A stretch of 7,034 bases of DNA from Candidatus Thorarchaeota archaeon MP8T_1 (GCA_002825465.1 PJER01000105.1:1-7034); one strand, 5' to 3'. Counted from the first letter of the stretch, positions 1 to 6,773 are shown. Notes: generated by a model from the sequence alone, not told the origin. A program made the numbers and translations.

Positions 1-1116
1 TCTCAGAGGCATCGTTCCTCTGATGCATGGGAGCCTCATCAGCCATTTACGATGGTATTTTTGAATGGGGCCAAGGTCTATGTGAAGGGGGGCTTGAAAT
101 CCTCATCCTCCAGAGGCCCGAATGTGAACTGGTTTTGGTATGATGAGGGAGGCCGTGATGAGTTGGGAGCCACATGGCAGATCACCAATGCTGGTGTGCG
201 TATCGGCAATATGCCGCAGGCATGGTGTACTGAGACTCCTCGTCCTACTGAGCATTGGTCCTACAAGTTCTTCATTGCCCAAAACATCCCCGATGAATTG
301 AAGAAAGAGTTTGAAGAATCAACCAAAGGTGATAGAATTTTAGTGGAATGGTTCCATGCTACCAGAGAGGACAATAAGCCCAATCTGGATGCTGCTTATT
401 ACATCAACCTTGCTCTGTCTTATCCTTCTGGATGGCTTAGAGCACAGGAGTATGAGGGAGAGTTTGCCAATGAGGGCGGCAAGGTTGGGGATGCGGCATG
501 GTTCGATGGAAAAGTTCTTGACAATGCTCCAGAGCAGGTTATGAAGAAGGTTCGCTTCTGGGACTTGGCAGCAACAGAGAAGAAGCAGGCAAAGGATGAC
601 CCTGATGAGACTGTTGGAAGCCTCATCTCCAAGTTCAGCAAGGAAATTGTATCGGAAGATGGAAAGACTACAAAGGATACCAACTTCTGTATCGAGCATC
701 AGGTAGCTGGATTTTGGGATTGGGAGAAACTGCTTGAGGCGATTGCAGACACGGCGAGATATGATGGGCCATACATTCCGGTGGTTCTTGAAGAGGAGCC
801 GGGTTCTGGAGGCAAGAATCAAGTCGCAGCAGTCAAATCATATTTCAAGAGGTTCCCTGAACTTGCGGCAATCAAGGTTGTTGGACAGAGAGCGAGAGAG
901 ATAGGAGACAGGGTAATGGCTGCAAATCATTGGTTCTCTCTTGCATCTCAGGGAAAGATATATCTGGTCAAGGGGGCATGGAATCAAAAGTTCTTGGGGC
1001 AGTTGGATGGATTTACTCAGGTGCTCCATGATGACCGTGTTACCTCAGTCACAGGTGGGATGGCATATCTAAGCCCCTTCAAGGCTTGGAGCAAAGTGCC
1101 GTTCTTTCATGTATGA
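1..1116 (+). CDS. terL: Phage terminase large subunit, C-terminal part (5' end outside window)
   Basis: This is the ATP-driven DNA-packaging motor and nuclease, which docks on the portal. The frame is open from base 1, so the ATG at 52 is an internal methionine and the gene enters from the left; 371 residues are visible. A Walker B-like segment (NWFWYDEGG) has its Asp-Glu pair at 142-147, preceded by the SSRGPN stretch typical of these ATPases. The C-terminal RNase H-like nuclease shows its usual three acidic sites: RFWDLAAT (about 553-576), the LEEEPGSGGKNQ segment (about 793-828), and HDDRVTSVTGG (about 1027-1059). The Walker A motif must lie upstream. The stop TGA overlaps the next ATG as ATGA, indicating translational coupling. 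The family call is firm; the exact terminase subfamily cannot be assigned by eye. Confidence 0.95.
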   Translation, partial: SQRHRSSDAWEPHQPFTMVFLNGAKVYVKGGLKSSSSRGPNVNWFWYDEGGRDELGATWQITNAGVRIGNMPQAWCTETPRPTEHWSYKFFIAQNIPDELKKEFEESTKGDRILVEWFHATREDNKPNLDAAYYINLALSYPSGWLRAQEYEGEFANEGGKVGDAAWFDGKVLDNAPEQVMKKVRFWDLAATEKKQAKDDPDETVGSLISKFSKEIVSEDGKTTKDTNFCIEHQVAGFWDWEKLLEAIADTARYDGPYIPVVLEEEPGSGGKNQVAAVKSYFKRFPELAAIKVVGQRAREIGDRVMAANHWFSLASQGKIYLVKGAWNQKFLGQLDGFTQVLHDDRVTSVTGGMAYLSPFKAWSKVPFFHV

Positions 1117-1244
1117 ACCATAGACGTAAGACTATCACCAGAGAAGGAAGAAAGCGCATTCCATTGAAATGCAGATATCGGAAACGTGGAATGGCTAAGA
1201 CCAATTATCGCAAGCTAGGCCATAGGAATCCTTATGCCCGATGA
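1113..1244 (+). CDS. Very basic 43-residue micro-protein, unknown function
   Basis: This short ORF begins at an ATG sharing the ATGA of the terminase stop and ends 11 bases inside the portal gene, filling an otherwise non-coding gap of 117 bases. It has 11 Arg, 6 Lys and 2 His against a single Glu, so 17 of 43 residues are Lys or Arg. It begins MNHRRKTITREGRKR and ends GHRNPYAR. There is no clear ribosome binding site before it, so translation would rely on re-initiation by ribosomes finishing the terminase. The composition suggests nucleic-acid or acidic-surface binding, but I recognise no family. It could instead be a spacer that only carries ribosomes from the terminase stop to the portal start. 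The exact overlaps at both ends favour a real gene. Confidence 0.5.
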   Translation: MNHRRKTITREGRKRIPLKCRYRKRGMAKTNYRKLGHRNPYAR

Positions 1245-3087
1245 AATAGAGAAAGCCGCAAACGCTCCAGTTCCTACCAAGGAGCCACGACAGAGATCGC
1301 TTGATATCTCTGACATGTTCTTGACTAGATACACAGTTCCATGGTCCCGTGTATCTACTCTCAATGCAAATACATGGAGGGCATGGGTTCTCAATCAACC
1401 TGTGGCCCTTGTATGTCGTGAGACATTGATTGCCAACCTAGAGGCATTGGATTGGAAGATCGTTCCTCGCAACATGAAATACAAGGATGAACTTGAGCCT
1501 ATATCTAGGTACTACACCAAATTGATTAGCAGGGGAGGCAATTTTCCTGAATTGGGCTTGGACTATACAGGAATCCTTGAATGGGTTGTAGGTGATCTAC
1601 TGGATACTCCCTTTGGGGGGTTTGCAGAGATAGGACGCAAGGAAGATAAAGAGAATGGCAGGGTTGTGTGGATAAAGCCCATAGATGCCAGCACCCTCTA
1701 TCCAACTGGAAATGGGGATTTCCCTGTGGTCCAGTATTACATGGGGCAAGACCCTGTTCCATTCCCAAAATATGCTCAGTCCAGAGTCACATGGTCGCCT
1801 CAGCCCCACCTTCTCAAAGAGGGATGGGGCATCGCCCCTCCAGAGAAGATTTACTTCGCCTTAGAACTTTTGAACAAAGGGGACAGGTATTATGCCAATC
1901 TCCTTGATGATGTTCCTTCTGCTGGTATCTTGGACTTGGGGGATATGGAAGCAGAGTCAGCAAAACTCTGGATAGATTCGTTCCGGTCCTTCTTGAATGA
2001 TGCCAATGTGTCTTTCAAAATTCCGGTACTCTATGAGCACAACAACAAAGTGGAGTTCATTCCATTTGGAAAGCCTCCGACAGACCTGATGTTTGACCGG
2101 ATTACCCTCAAATATGCAGGGCTGGTCTGTGGTGCTTATGGAATGTCATTGAGTGATATCGGGCTGCAGGAGAGTTCGGGCGGGTCATCTCTGGCAGGAA
2201 GTATTAGGCAGGAGCGCAAGACACGCAAAACAGGGTTTGCCAGAGTAAAGTCTAAGTGGGCATCATTCTGGAATTCTATCCTTCCAGATACTCTTGAGTT
2301 TGTGCTTGTAGATTATGATGATGAATTGAATGTAGCCATGGGCAGGGCAAGGCTTGCTTCTGCTACGGCCTTCAACATATTGACACAGGCAGGCTCTTTC
2401 TCTCCTCAAGAAGTGCGCTCTCAGGTTCTTCAAGATGGGCTTATGTCCATCCCTGTTCCAGATCAACTTCCTCCAGAAGCAAAGCCGCAGCCTCAGAACA
2501 AGCCTCAGGAAAGGCCGGGGGCTTTGGGACATGGAGTTCCTCCTGCCATGGGAGGAGAGGGGAATGTGAAGTCCCTCGTTTCTGTGAAGAAAGTCAATGA
2601 AAAGAATCTCAATGAGATTGTTGGTGAGGTAGTCAAGCAACTGTATGACCAGTTGCAGGACATATCTGAAGATGAGATGTATCTTGCCAAGTCCTATATC
2701 AACAATGCCATCTTCGATGAGGCAGATACCCTTGAGATGGCAGAATATTTCAAGGCTCTGTCTGGGACCAAGATTGTGACCTTTGACTTCAAGGAAATGA
2801 ATAAGGAGTTGAAGTCGCAGGGATTCACAAAGGAGGAAATTGGTGCAATAAAATCCAAGATTGAGGCAGGTGTTAGTGAGTTCTTGGCTAAGGCATCGGC
2901 AGTCACTATGATGGAGGTACTAAACAGTGAAGTAGTAATTGACAATGCGGATATCCTTGACTATGATTATATAGTACAGGAAGTGCAGAAACGAATGAGA
3001 GACAATATCTCAGATTTCGTTTCTGTTCATGTGCAAGATATACTGGATGAGACAAAAGGAAGGAATGACGATGAGACAGGTTCTTGA
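1234..3087 (+). CDS. Phage portal protein with long C-terminal extension
   Basis: The portal is the dodecameric ring at one capsid vertex through which DNA enters and leaves; it binds the terminase and later the connector proteins. The ATG at 1234 has an AGGA at 1224-1227, six bases upstream. The product has 617 residues. Residues 30-400 read as a portal core: NTWRAWVLNQPVALVCRE near 46-63, a WIKPIDASTLYP segment (146-157) typical of portal wing strands, and the GMSLSDIGLQESSGGSS region (303-319) followed by a basic helix, as in many portals of this type. Residues 408-440 are a Pro/Gly-rich linker. Residues 445-617 form a charged, mostly helical extension with no motif I recognise. Position between terminase and protease supports the call. 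Its 3' end overlaps the next gene. Confidence 0.9.
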   Translation: MPDEIEKAANAPVPTKEPRQRSLDISDMFLTRYTVPWSRVSTLNANTWRAWVLNQPVALVCRETLIANLEALDWKIVPRNMKYKDELEPISRYYTKLISRGGNFPELGLDYTGILEWVVGDLLDTPFGGFAEIGRKEDKENGRVVWIKPIDASTLYPTGNGDFPVVQYYMGQDPVPFPKYAQSRVTWSPQPHLLKEGWGIAPPEKIYFALELLNKGDRYYANLLDDVPSAGILDLGDMEAESAKLWIDSFRSFLNDANVSFKIPVLYEHNNKVEFIPFGKPPTDLMFDRITLKYAGLVCGAYGMSLSDIGLQESSGGSSLAGSIRQERKTRKTGFARVKSKWASFWNSILPDTLEFVLVDYDDELNVAMGRARLASATAFNILTQAGSFSPQEVRSQVLQDGLMSIPVPDQLPPEAKPQPQNKPQERPGALGHGVPPAMGGEGNVKSLVSVKKVNEKNLNEIVGEVVKQLYDQLQDISEDEMYLAKSYINNAIFDEADTLEMAEYFKALSGTKIVTFDFKEMNKELKSQGFTKEEIGAIKSKIEAGVSEFLAKASAVTMMEVLNSEVVIDNADILDYDYIVQEVQKRMRDNISDFVSVHVQDILDETKGRNDDETGS

Positions 3088-3289
3088 TTATGGGATGTTT
3101 GTTCGTACAGTGAATCGTGCGGGTGCAGATTTGCCTGATGGTTCGGTTAGCAAACTCCGATATATTGAATTGGTCAAAGATGAGTACCCTCCTGATAAGG
3201 GCTGGGAACTGGTCAATGCCGAGAAGGTAGGCGAACAGGCAGAGGGCATCACCATTGCCTTTTATCTGCAGCAAGTCAAGTATGCTTAG
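3071..3289 (+). CDS. Small protein with GWEL motif, possibly DUF4177-like
   Basis: The product is a 72-residue protein of unknown function. Of several in-frame ATGs (3029, 3047, 3065, 3071), the one at 3071 has the best ribosome binding site, AGGA at 3061-3064 with six bases of spacing; 3065 is the alternative. The gene overlaps the portal stop by 17 bases. The sequence runs from an N-terminal strand (VLDYGMFVRTV) through a middle helix (KLRYIELVKDE) to a GWELVNAE motif at residues 44-51 and a final strand (GITIAFYLQQV). That order, with Gly-Trp-Glu-Leu before a closing strand, resembles the small DUF4177-type fold, but the match is by pattern only. There is no signal peptide or membrane segment. 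The overlap, ribosome binding site and ordered composition make it very likely to be translated. Confidence 0.75.
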   Translation: MRQVLDYGMFVRTVNRAGADLPDGSVSKLRYIELVKDEYPPDKGWELVNAEKVGEQAEGITIAFYLQQVKYA

Positions 3290-3587
3290 TTGGCTTGGCT
3301 ACATCTTTATTGGTAAGTTGTTCATCTATCTGGGAATGGAATTTCCGTTGCCAGATAAATTAGAAAAGAACAAATTTATTGGTGCTCTTCATTCGTGTGA
3401 TCTGTGCTTTGGTGTGTATGTATATGGGATTTTGTCATATCTTATGAAGATGGATGGATTATCAGTTCTAGGTTTTTGGTACGTCCCATTTATCAGCGAA
3501 CTGGTAACAGGGGGAATCATGGCATTTTTGGTTCACATATTTTCATTGGGATGGAAAGCAAAGTTTGAAGTTGTTGAGCTAAGGTGA
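3282..3587 (+). CDS. Small integral membrane protein with CDLC motif
   Basis: The product is a 101-residue protein of unknown function. I chose the ATG at 3282, which overlaps the previous stop by eight bases; an in-frame ATG at 3255 would add nine residues of no obvious role. Hydrophobic stretches lie at about residues 3-19, 43-56 and 66-90, giving two or three membrane segments, with a short charged loop (DKLEKNK, residues 25-31) after the first. A Cys-x-x-Cys (HSCDLCFG, Cys39 and Cys42) sits just before the second segment, so it could bind a metal or form a disulfide. The last ten residues are charged. Similar small cysteine-containing membrane proteins occur scattered in phage structural operons without assigned roles. 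It is translationally coupled upstream, and its stop is three bases before the next ATG. Confidence 0.75.
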   Translation: MLSWLGYIFIGKLFIYLGMEFPLPDKLEKNKFIGALHSCDLCFGVYVYGILSYLMKMDGLSVLGFWYVPFISELVTGGIMAFLVHIFSLGWKAKFEVVELR

Positions 3588-3590
3588 TTT

Positions 3591-5495
3591 ATGCCTACTG
3601 GTACTCTCCCTGCCTCTGGTAAGAAAATCTTTGAGAAGGTCTACAACGAAGCAATTGCCAATGGCAAGAGTAAGGAATATGCTGCCAAGGTAGCTTGGAC
3701 TGCTGTGAAGAATGCTGGATGGAAGAAAGACGGGGATAAGTGGGTTAAGGGGAAATCTGAGATTGCTCAGTTCTCCATGTCCATTGTTAAGGCCAGTTTT
3801 GAGAAGGAAAACCAGATCATGCGGTGGAGGTCTGTCAATTCGGACACCGACCCTGATCTATCTCAAGAGGCTATGTCTCCAGAACTGTTTGCAGACTTTG
3901 TAAGCAGGATTGAAAGCAAGTCTCCAATTCCCAAGCCCTTTGATGAGGTAGTTTGTGAGGAGGATTGGTGTGGCGGAGTGCCATATCTTTCCATATCTCA
4001 TTATCGCAGCGGCCCCAAGGCCAAGAACGTGCCGGGGGATGTTGAATCTGTCTATGTAGATGGCAAGCTGCTCAAGAGCACCGGAACTCTCTATACCACT
4101 CCTCTTGGGTTTGCGGTGTTCTCTGCTCTGAACAGAGACTTGTATAAGAAGAAATCCGATGGCTCTCCAGAGGTTCCTCCAGAAGAGCGCATAAGAATCT
4201 CCATAGGCTTTTTGGACTTGGAGCATAAGCATATTTTGGATGATGGGGAAGAGAAGGTATTTGCCCGTACCGATGTGGGCCAAGTTTGCGAGTTGTGCAA
4301 TTCTGATATAGGGCGTAAAATTTATACCAAAGGGCAATTAGTCCATCTTGCCATGACGAGGGTTCCAATGAATCCTCGGACGCTGATGGAGGTTGATAAG
4401 TCTATGGACATCAAGACCAAGGAAGATGATGCCAAGTCCATTGTCGGTGATCTGGCAGATGAACTTGAAGAAGAGTCCACAGTAGAGAAGGCTCTGGTGG
4501 TCAAAGCTGATGGAAGCACCGAGGAGCCTGAATTTGATGATAATCAGGTTGAGGACCAGATGGAGGACCAATGCTATGACTCCTTCACCGACTCCTATGA
4601 TCAAGACTGCATTGACAACCTGATGATGGGGCATCTGCCTCCCAAACGAGGAAGTATGAAGGCAGAATTGAATAAAGCTGACACGGTATCAAAGGCCGTT
4701 ACAAAGTCGGAATCGTGGGGCAACGAGCCATCTAGTTCCTATCTAGTAGTTGGAGATAGGGAACATCCTACTACTTGGCATCTCCCTGTGAAGAAACACG
4801 GCAAGTATGACCGTGGCCTTGCTGGTGCAGCTAAAGCGGCCCTCACATCTAATCATAGAGGTAATGGATATGGAGGACCGAACAAAGCAAAGGCTCTCGC
4901 CAAACTCAAATCCATTTATCGTTCACAGGGATGGGATTGGGAGAGCAAATCAATAGTGGAGGATTCTATGGGTGAAACCAAGGAAGTCAAAACCAACGAG
5001 GTTAGCCCTTCAGAGGTTGAGCAGGTAGAGGAAACTCCTACTCCCAAGGCTGAGGTCGCTGTGGAGGAGGAAGTGAAGCAGGAAAAGCCGAACCCCTTGA
5101 TGGAAAGTTTCAGCAAGGTGGCTGCTAAGGTTGTCGAACTTCGTGATGCTGGCATCACTGGTAAGGAAGCAGAGGCAGAACTTCAGCCCCTTCTGAATCA
5201 GGTTGGTGGAGAGATTGAGAAGTCTCTTAGCCCTGCTGGTGATGGGAATATGGCTGCTGTCATGCTTGAGGTTATGAAAACCTTGAAGCAGACCAACGAG
5301 ATCAATGCTCAACTCGCTAGGCAGCTTGCAGTTTCTCAGGCATCCAGTGGACAGCCAGAAGAGAAGTCGGTAAAGATTCCCAAGCCTCGCTCTCTGAAGA
5401 TTGAAAAGTCGGCTCCAAACAAGCAGGCTGATACCAAGAAACTGTCGCAGATCGAAAAGATTGCTTTGAAGAGCACAGGATTCAAGGTTGAATAA
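3591..5495 (+). CDS. ChaB-like / prohead protease / scaffold fusion protein
   Basis: This 634-residue polyprotein is inferred to mature the prohead. Its ATG follows AAGGTGA at 3581-3587, which overlaps the previous stop codon. Residues 1-53 resemble ChaB: LPASGKKIFEKVYNEA, then AAKVAWTAVKNAGW. Residues 60-268 look like an HK97-type serine protease: candidate His137 in ISHYRSG, a VESVYVDGKLL strand, candidate Ser204 in RISIGFLDLEH, and VHLAMTRVPMNPRT as the closing segment. Cys122/Cys127 and Cys233/Cys236 are paired. Residues 277-345 are strongly acidic. Residues 381-450 form a compact basic domain (SSYLVVGD, TTWHLPVKK, KAKALAKLKSIYRSQGW) of a kind seen beside phage proteases. Residues 460-634 are charged and helical, like a scaffold. 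An internal start probably releases that tail separately. Catalytic assignments are by pattern only. Confidence 0.87.
   Translation: MPTGTLPASGKKIFEKVYNEAIANGKSKEYAAKVAWTAVKNAGWKKDGDKWVKGKSEIAQFSMSIVKASFEKENQIMRWRSVNSDTDPDLSQEAMSPELFADFVSRIESKSPIPKPFDEVVCEEDWCGGVPYLSISHYRSGPKAKNVPGDVESVYVDGKLLKSTGTLYTTPLGFAVFSALNRDLYKKKSDGSPEVPPEERIRISIGFLDLEHKHILDDGEEKVFARTDVGQVCELCNSDIGRKIYTKGQLVHLAMTRVPMNPRTLMEVDKSMDIKTKEDDAKSIVGDLADELEEESTVEKALVVKADGSTEEPEFDDNQVEDQMEDQCYDSFTDSYDQDCIDNLMMGHLPPKRGSMKAELNKADTVSKAVTKSESWGNEPSSSYLVVGDREHPTTWHLPVKKHGKYDRGLAGAAKAALTSNHRGNGYGGPNKAKALAKLKSIYRSQGWDWESKSIVEDSMGETKEVKTNEVSPSEVEQVEETPTPKAEVAVEEEVKQEKPNPLMESFSKVAAKVVELRDAGITGKEAEAELQPLLNQVGGEIEKSLSPAGDGNMAAVMLEVMKTLKQTNEINAQLARQLAVSQASSGQPEEKSVKIPKPRSLKIEKSAPNKQADTKKLSQIEKIALKSTGFKVE
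4957..4962 (+). promoter_or_regulatory. Strong internal ribosome binding site for the nested scaffold
   Basis: TGGAGG lies five bases before the in-frame ATG at 4968, inside the protease-scaffold gene. It matches the anti-Shine-Dalgarno core and sits at the boundary between the 381-450 domain and the scaffold tail, where an internal start would be useful. Confidence 0.65.
4968..5495 (+). CDS. Nested scaffold protein from an internal in-frame start
   Basis: An in-frame ATG at 4968 (Met460 of the fusion) is preceded by TGGAGG at 4957-4962 with five bases of spacing, stronger than the site before the full-length protein. Initiation here would give a 175-residue protein starting MGETKEVKTNEV. 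It has an acidic, Pro-rich N-terminal part (residues 10-43), amphipathic helices with likely coiled-coil character (NPLMESFSKVAAKVVELRD, then AVMLEVMKTLKQTNEINAQL), and a Lys-rich C-terminus. That layout is usual for scaffolds, where the basic tail contacts the coat protein. The arrangement copies lambda C/Nu3, where the scaffold is made from the 3' part of the protease gene. Separate production is inferred from the start site, not shown. Confidence 0.65.
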   Translation: MGETKEVKTNEVSPSEVEQVEETPTPKAEVAVEEEVKQEKPNPLMESFSKVAAKVVELRDAGITGKEAEAELQPLLNQVGGEIEKSLSPAGDGNMAAVMLEVMKTLKQTNEINAQLARQLAVSQASSGQPEEKSVKIPKPRSLKIEKSAPNKQADTKKLSQIEKIALKSTGFKVE

Positions 5496-5515
5496 TTAGA
5501 AAACATCGTTATAAT
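5488..5515 (+). promoter_or_regulatory. Putative sigma70-type promoter for the capsid gene
   Basis: A perfect -10 box TATAAT (5510-5515) lies 16 bases after TTGAAT (5488-5493), which matches the -35 consensus at four of six positions. It spans the scaffold stop codon and the start of the only sizeable intergenic gap in the operon. Transcription would start near 5522, about 50 bases before the capsid ATG. This fits a need for extra capsid mRNA. AT-rich gaps can mimic a -10 box, so confidence is moderate. Confidence 0.5.
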
Positions 5516-5526
5516 TATTTAGCAGT

Positions 5527-5577
5527 ATGCGGTCAAGCCATCTGAGGCGGCGCAAATCGAAAAGGATGGCGATATGA
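5527..5577 (+). CDS. Possible 16-codon basic leader peptide before the capsid gene
   Basis: An ATG at 5527 opens a 16-residue frame, MRSSHLRRRKSKRMAI, with seven Lys/Arg. Its TGA stop overlaps the capsid ATG as ATGA (5574-5577). No good ribosome binding site precedes it, and the capsid ATG has its own (AAAGGA, 5561-5566), so it may be chance. If translated, it would couple to capsid initiation. Confidence 0.25.
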   Translation: MRSSHLRRRKSKRMAI

Positions 5578-6743
5578 GCGAACTAATTTTGAATCTGGGC
5601 GGGGATGCTGCTGTAGAGCAGTCCTTCGTGAGTAGGCAGTCGGACCCTGTTATTAGTCCTGCTGCATCCACTCCGGGCGACTTCGCTGCACAATATCCTA
5701 TGCCCCTTGATACTACCGAACTCGTTGCCATGTGCGAAGAGATCGGGTTGTGGAAGGCTCTTCCTGAGCTACCGACTGCTCTGAAGTATGATAGTTGGCG
5801 GGAACTGAATGAGTTGGCCTTTACGAGCGGCTCATCCTATATCTCGTTTGCAGACGGAACCTGCCCTGAAGAGTATTACCATGATGGTGATAATACGACT
5901 GTTACGCTGAAGAATATTGGCGCACACAAGTCGCTCACCGAGTCCGACATCATGCATTCTGCTGCAGTAGCGGCTGCAGGCTGGAATGGCATCAACCGTC
6001 TGGTTGGTGGGTTTGAGTTCAGCGAAGGAATGCCGGGTGGAAATGATGCTGGCACGTTCCGAGCCGAGGCGGTTGCTGACCTGAAAGCCAAAGAGATGAC
6101 CCTTGCGGCAACTTTGGTTATGAATGGTTGGGACCGACTTCTGGTTTCTGGCAATGCTGGCACAAATGCTCTTGAGTTCAGCGGCATTGAAACTCAGGTT
6201 ACTTCGGGGAACGGTGCTCATGTGAATGATACGAGTGGTCAGTTGGCCTCTGGTACGTTCTCTGGGGCTTCGTTTGACCGCTTCCTGAGTGAAGGATGCG
6301 CCAAGCCTACTGCGTTGGCTGGTCATCCTCAGGCCATTCAGGAACTCATGAGTGCCTACTTCCAGCTTGGTTTCCAAGGGTCGCAGGTCATCCAGTTCTC
6401 GAATGGTGATCGCCTGACCCCCGGATACAACTTCGCTGGTGAGGTCAATACTGGAATTGGTCCTCTGAAGGTTATTGCTGATCGCAACTTCACCAAGACC
6501 GCTTCCGGGGCTGACACCTTCTCAAGCACGATTTATGCCTTGCGAATGGTACATAATGGAATGCCGCTGGTCTACAAGCGGACTCAGATTCCATTCAGCT
6601 TCCGTGACCTTACTCCGGGTTGTACGGCAATCCAGTTTGAGGTCTGGGCAAAGACTGCCCTGATCATAAAGGCAATGTGCGCTCAGGGTGCATACACCCA
6701 TCAGTTCAACGGGCGCAACGTGACGACCTGCCCCGTAATCTGA
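5574..6743 (+). CDS. Major capsid protein, HK97-fold type
   Basis: This is the 389-residue shell protein that assembles on the scaffold into the prohead. The ATG has AAAGGA at 5561-5566 with seven bases of spacing. It lies directly after protease and scaffold, the standard position. HK97-like landmarks are present: the KNIGAHKSLTESDIMHSA segment (113-130, before the spine helix), a long helix ending LAATLVMNGWDRLLVSGN (177-194) followed by a FSGIETQV strand, ALAGHPQAIQELMSAYF (247-263) in the axial-domain region, and the closing strand and helix FEVWAKTALIIKAMCAQG (355-372). It is shorter than capsids with a fused delta domain, consistent with a separate scaffold. Any protease-cleaved propeptide at the N-terminus would be short. 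Six cysteines (54, 97, 242, 350, 369, 386) are a mild oddity. The exact family could be one of several HK97-fold groups. Confidence 0.88.
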   Translation: MSELILNLGGDAAVEQSFVSRQSDPVISPAASTPGDFAAQYPMPLDTTELVAMCEEIGLWKALPELPTALKYDSWRELNELAFTSGSSYISFADGTCPEEYYHDGDNTTVTLKNIGAHKSLTESDIMHSAAVAAAGWNGINRLVGGFEFSEGMPGGNDAGTFRAEAVADLKAKEMTLAATLVMNGWDRLLVSGNAGTNALEFSGIETQVTSGNGAHVNDTSGQLASGTFSGASFDRFLSEGCAKPTALAGHPQAIQELMSAYFQLGFQGSQVIQFSNGDRLTPGYNFAGEVNTGIGPLKVIADRNFTKTASGADTFSSTIYALRMVHNGMPLVYKRTQIPFSFRDLTPGCTAIQFEVWAKTALIIKAMCAQGAYTHQFNGRNVTTCPVI

Positions 6744-6773
6744 CCTGAAATATCCGAATTAGAGTTTCATTAG

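Noticed and set aside
52..54. ATG at 52 as the terminase start
   Set aside because: The frame is open to base 1 and the upstream residues continue the terminase, whose Walker A motif must lie further left.
340..822. Reverse-strand open frame (160 codons) opposite the terminase
   Set aside because: It is a shadow of the nuclease-domain coding sequence, with an unstructured and Cys/Leu-rich product.
3029..3070. Earlier in-frame ATGs for the GWEL protein (3029, 3047, 3065)
   Set aside because: 3029 and 3047 lie deep in the portal gene without a ribosome binding site; 3065 has one that is too close. 3071 is best placed.
3255..3281. ATG at 3255 as start of the membrane protein
   Set aside because: It overlaps the preceding gene by 35 bases and adds nine residues with no obvious role; 3282 gives a compact overlap and starts directly into the hydrophobic segment.
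4388..4406. GGAGG followed by in-frame ATG 4404
   Set aside because: The 11-base spacing is too long for efficient initiation and it does not fall on a domain boundary as clean as 4968.
4551..4571. Tandem GAGGACCA repeat encoding VEDQ-MEDQ
   Set aside because: It has only two short copies in an acidic low-complexity linker, best explained by drift there.
4735..4785. Near-inverted repeats (GTTCC-TATCT with AGATAGGGAAC; AGTAG with CTACT)
   Set aside because: They lie inside coding sequence, are imperfect and mutually exclusive, and have no T-tract or regulatory position.
5832..6377. Long reverse-strand open frame (181 codons) opposite the capsid gene
   Set aside because: It is antisense to a well-supported capsid gene, its product has no recognisable motif, and there is no ribosome binding site or promoter context.
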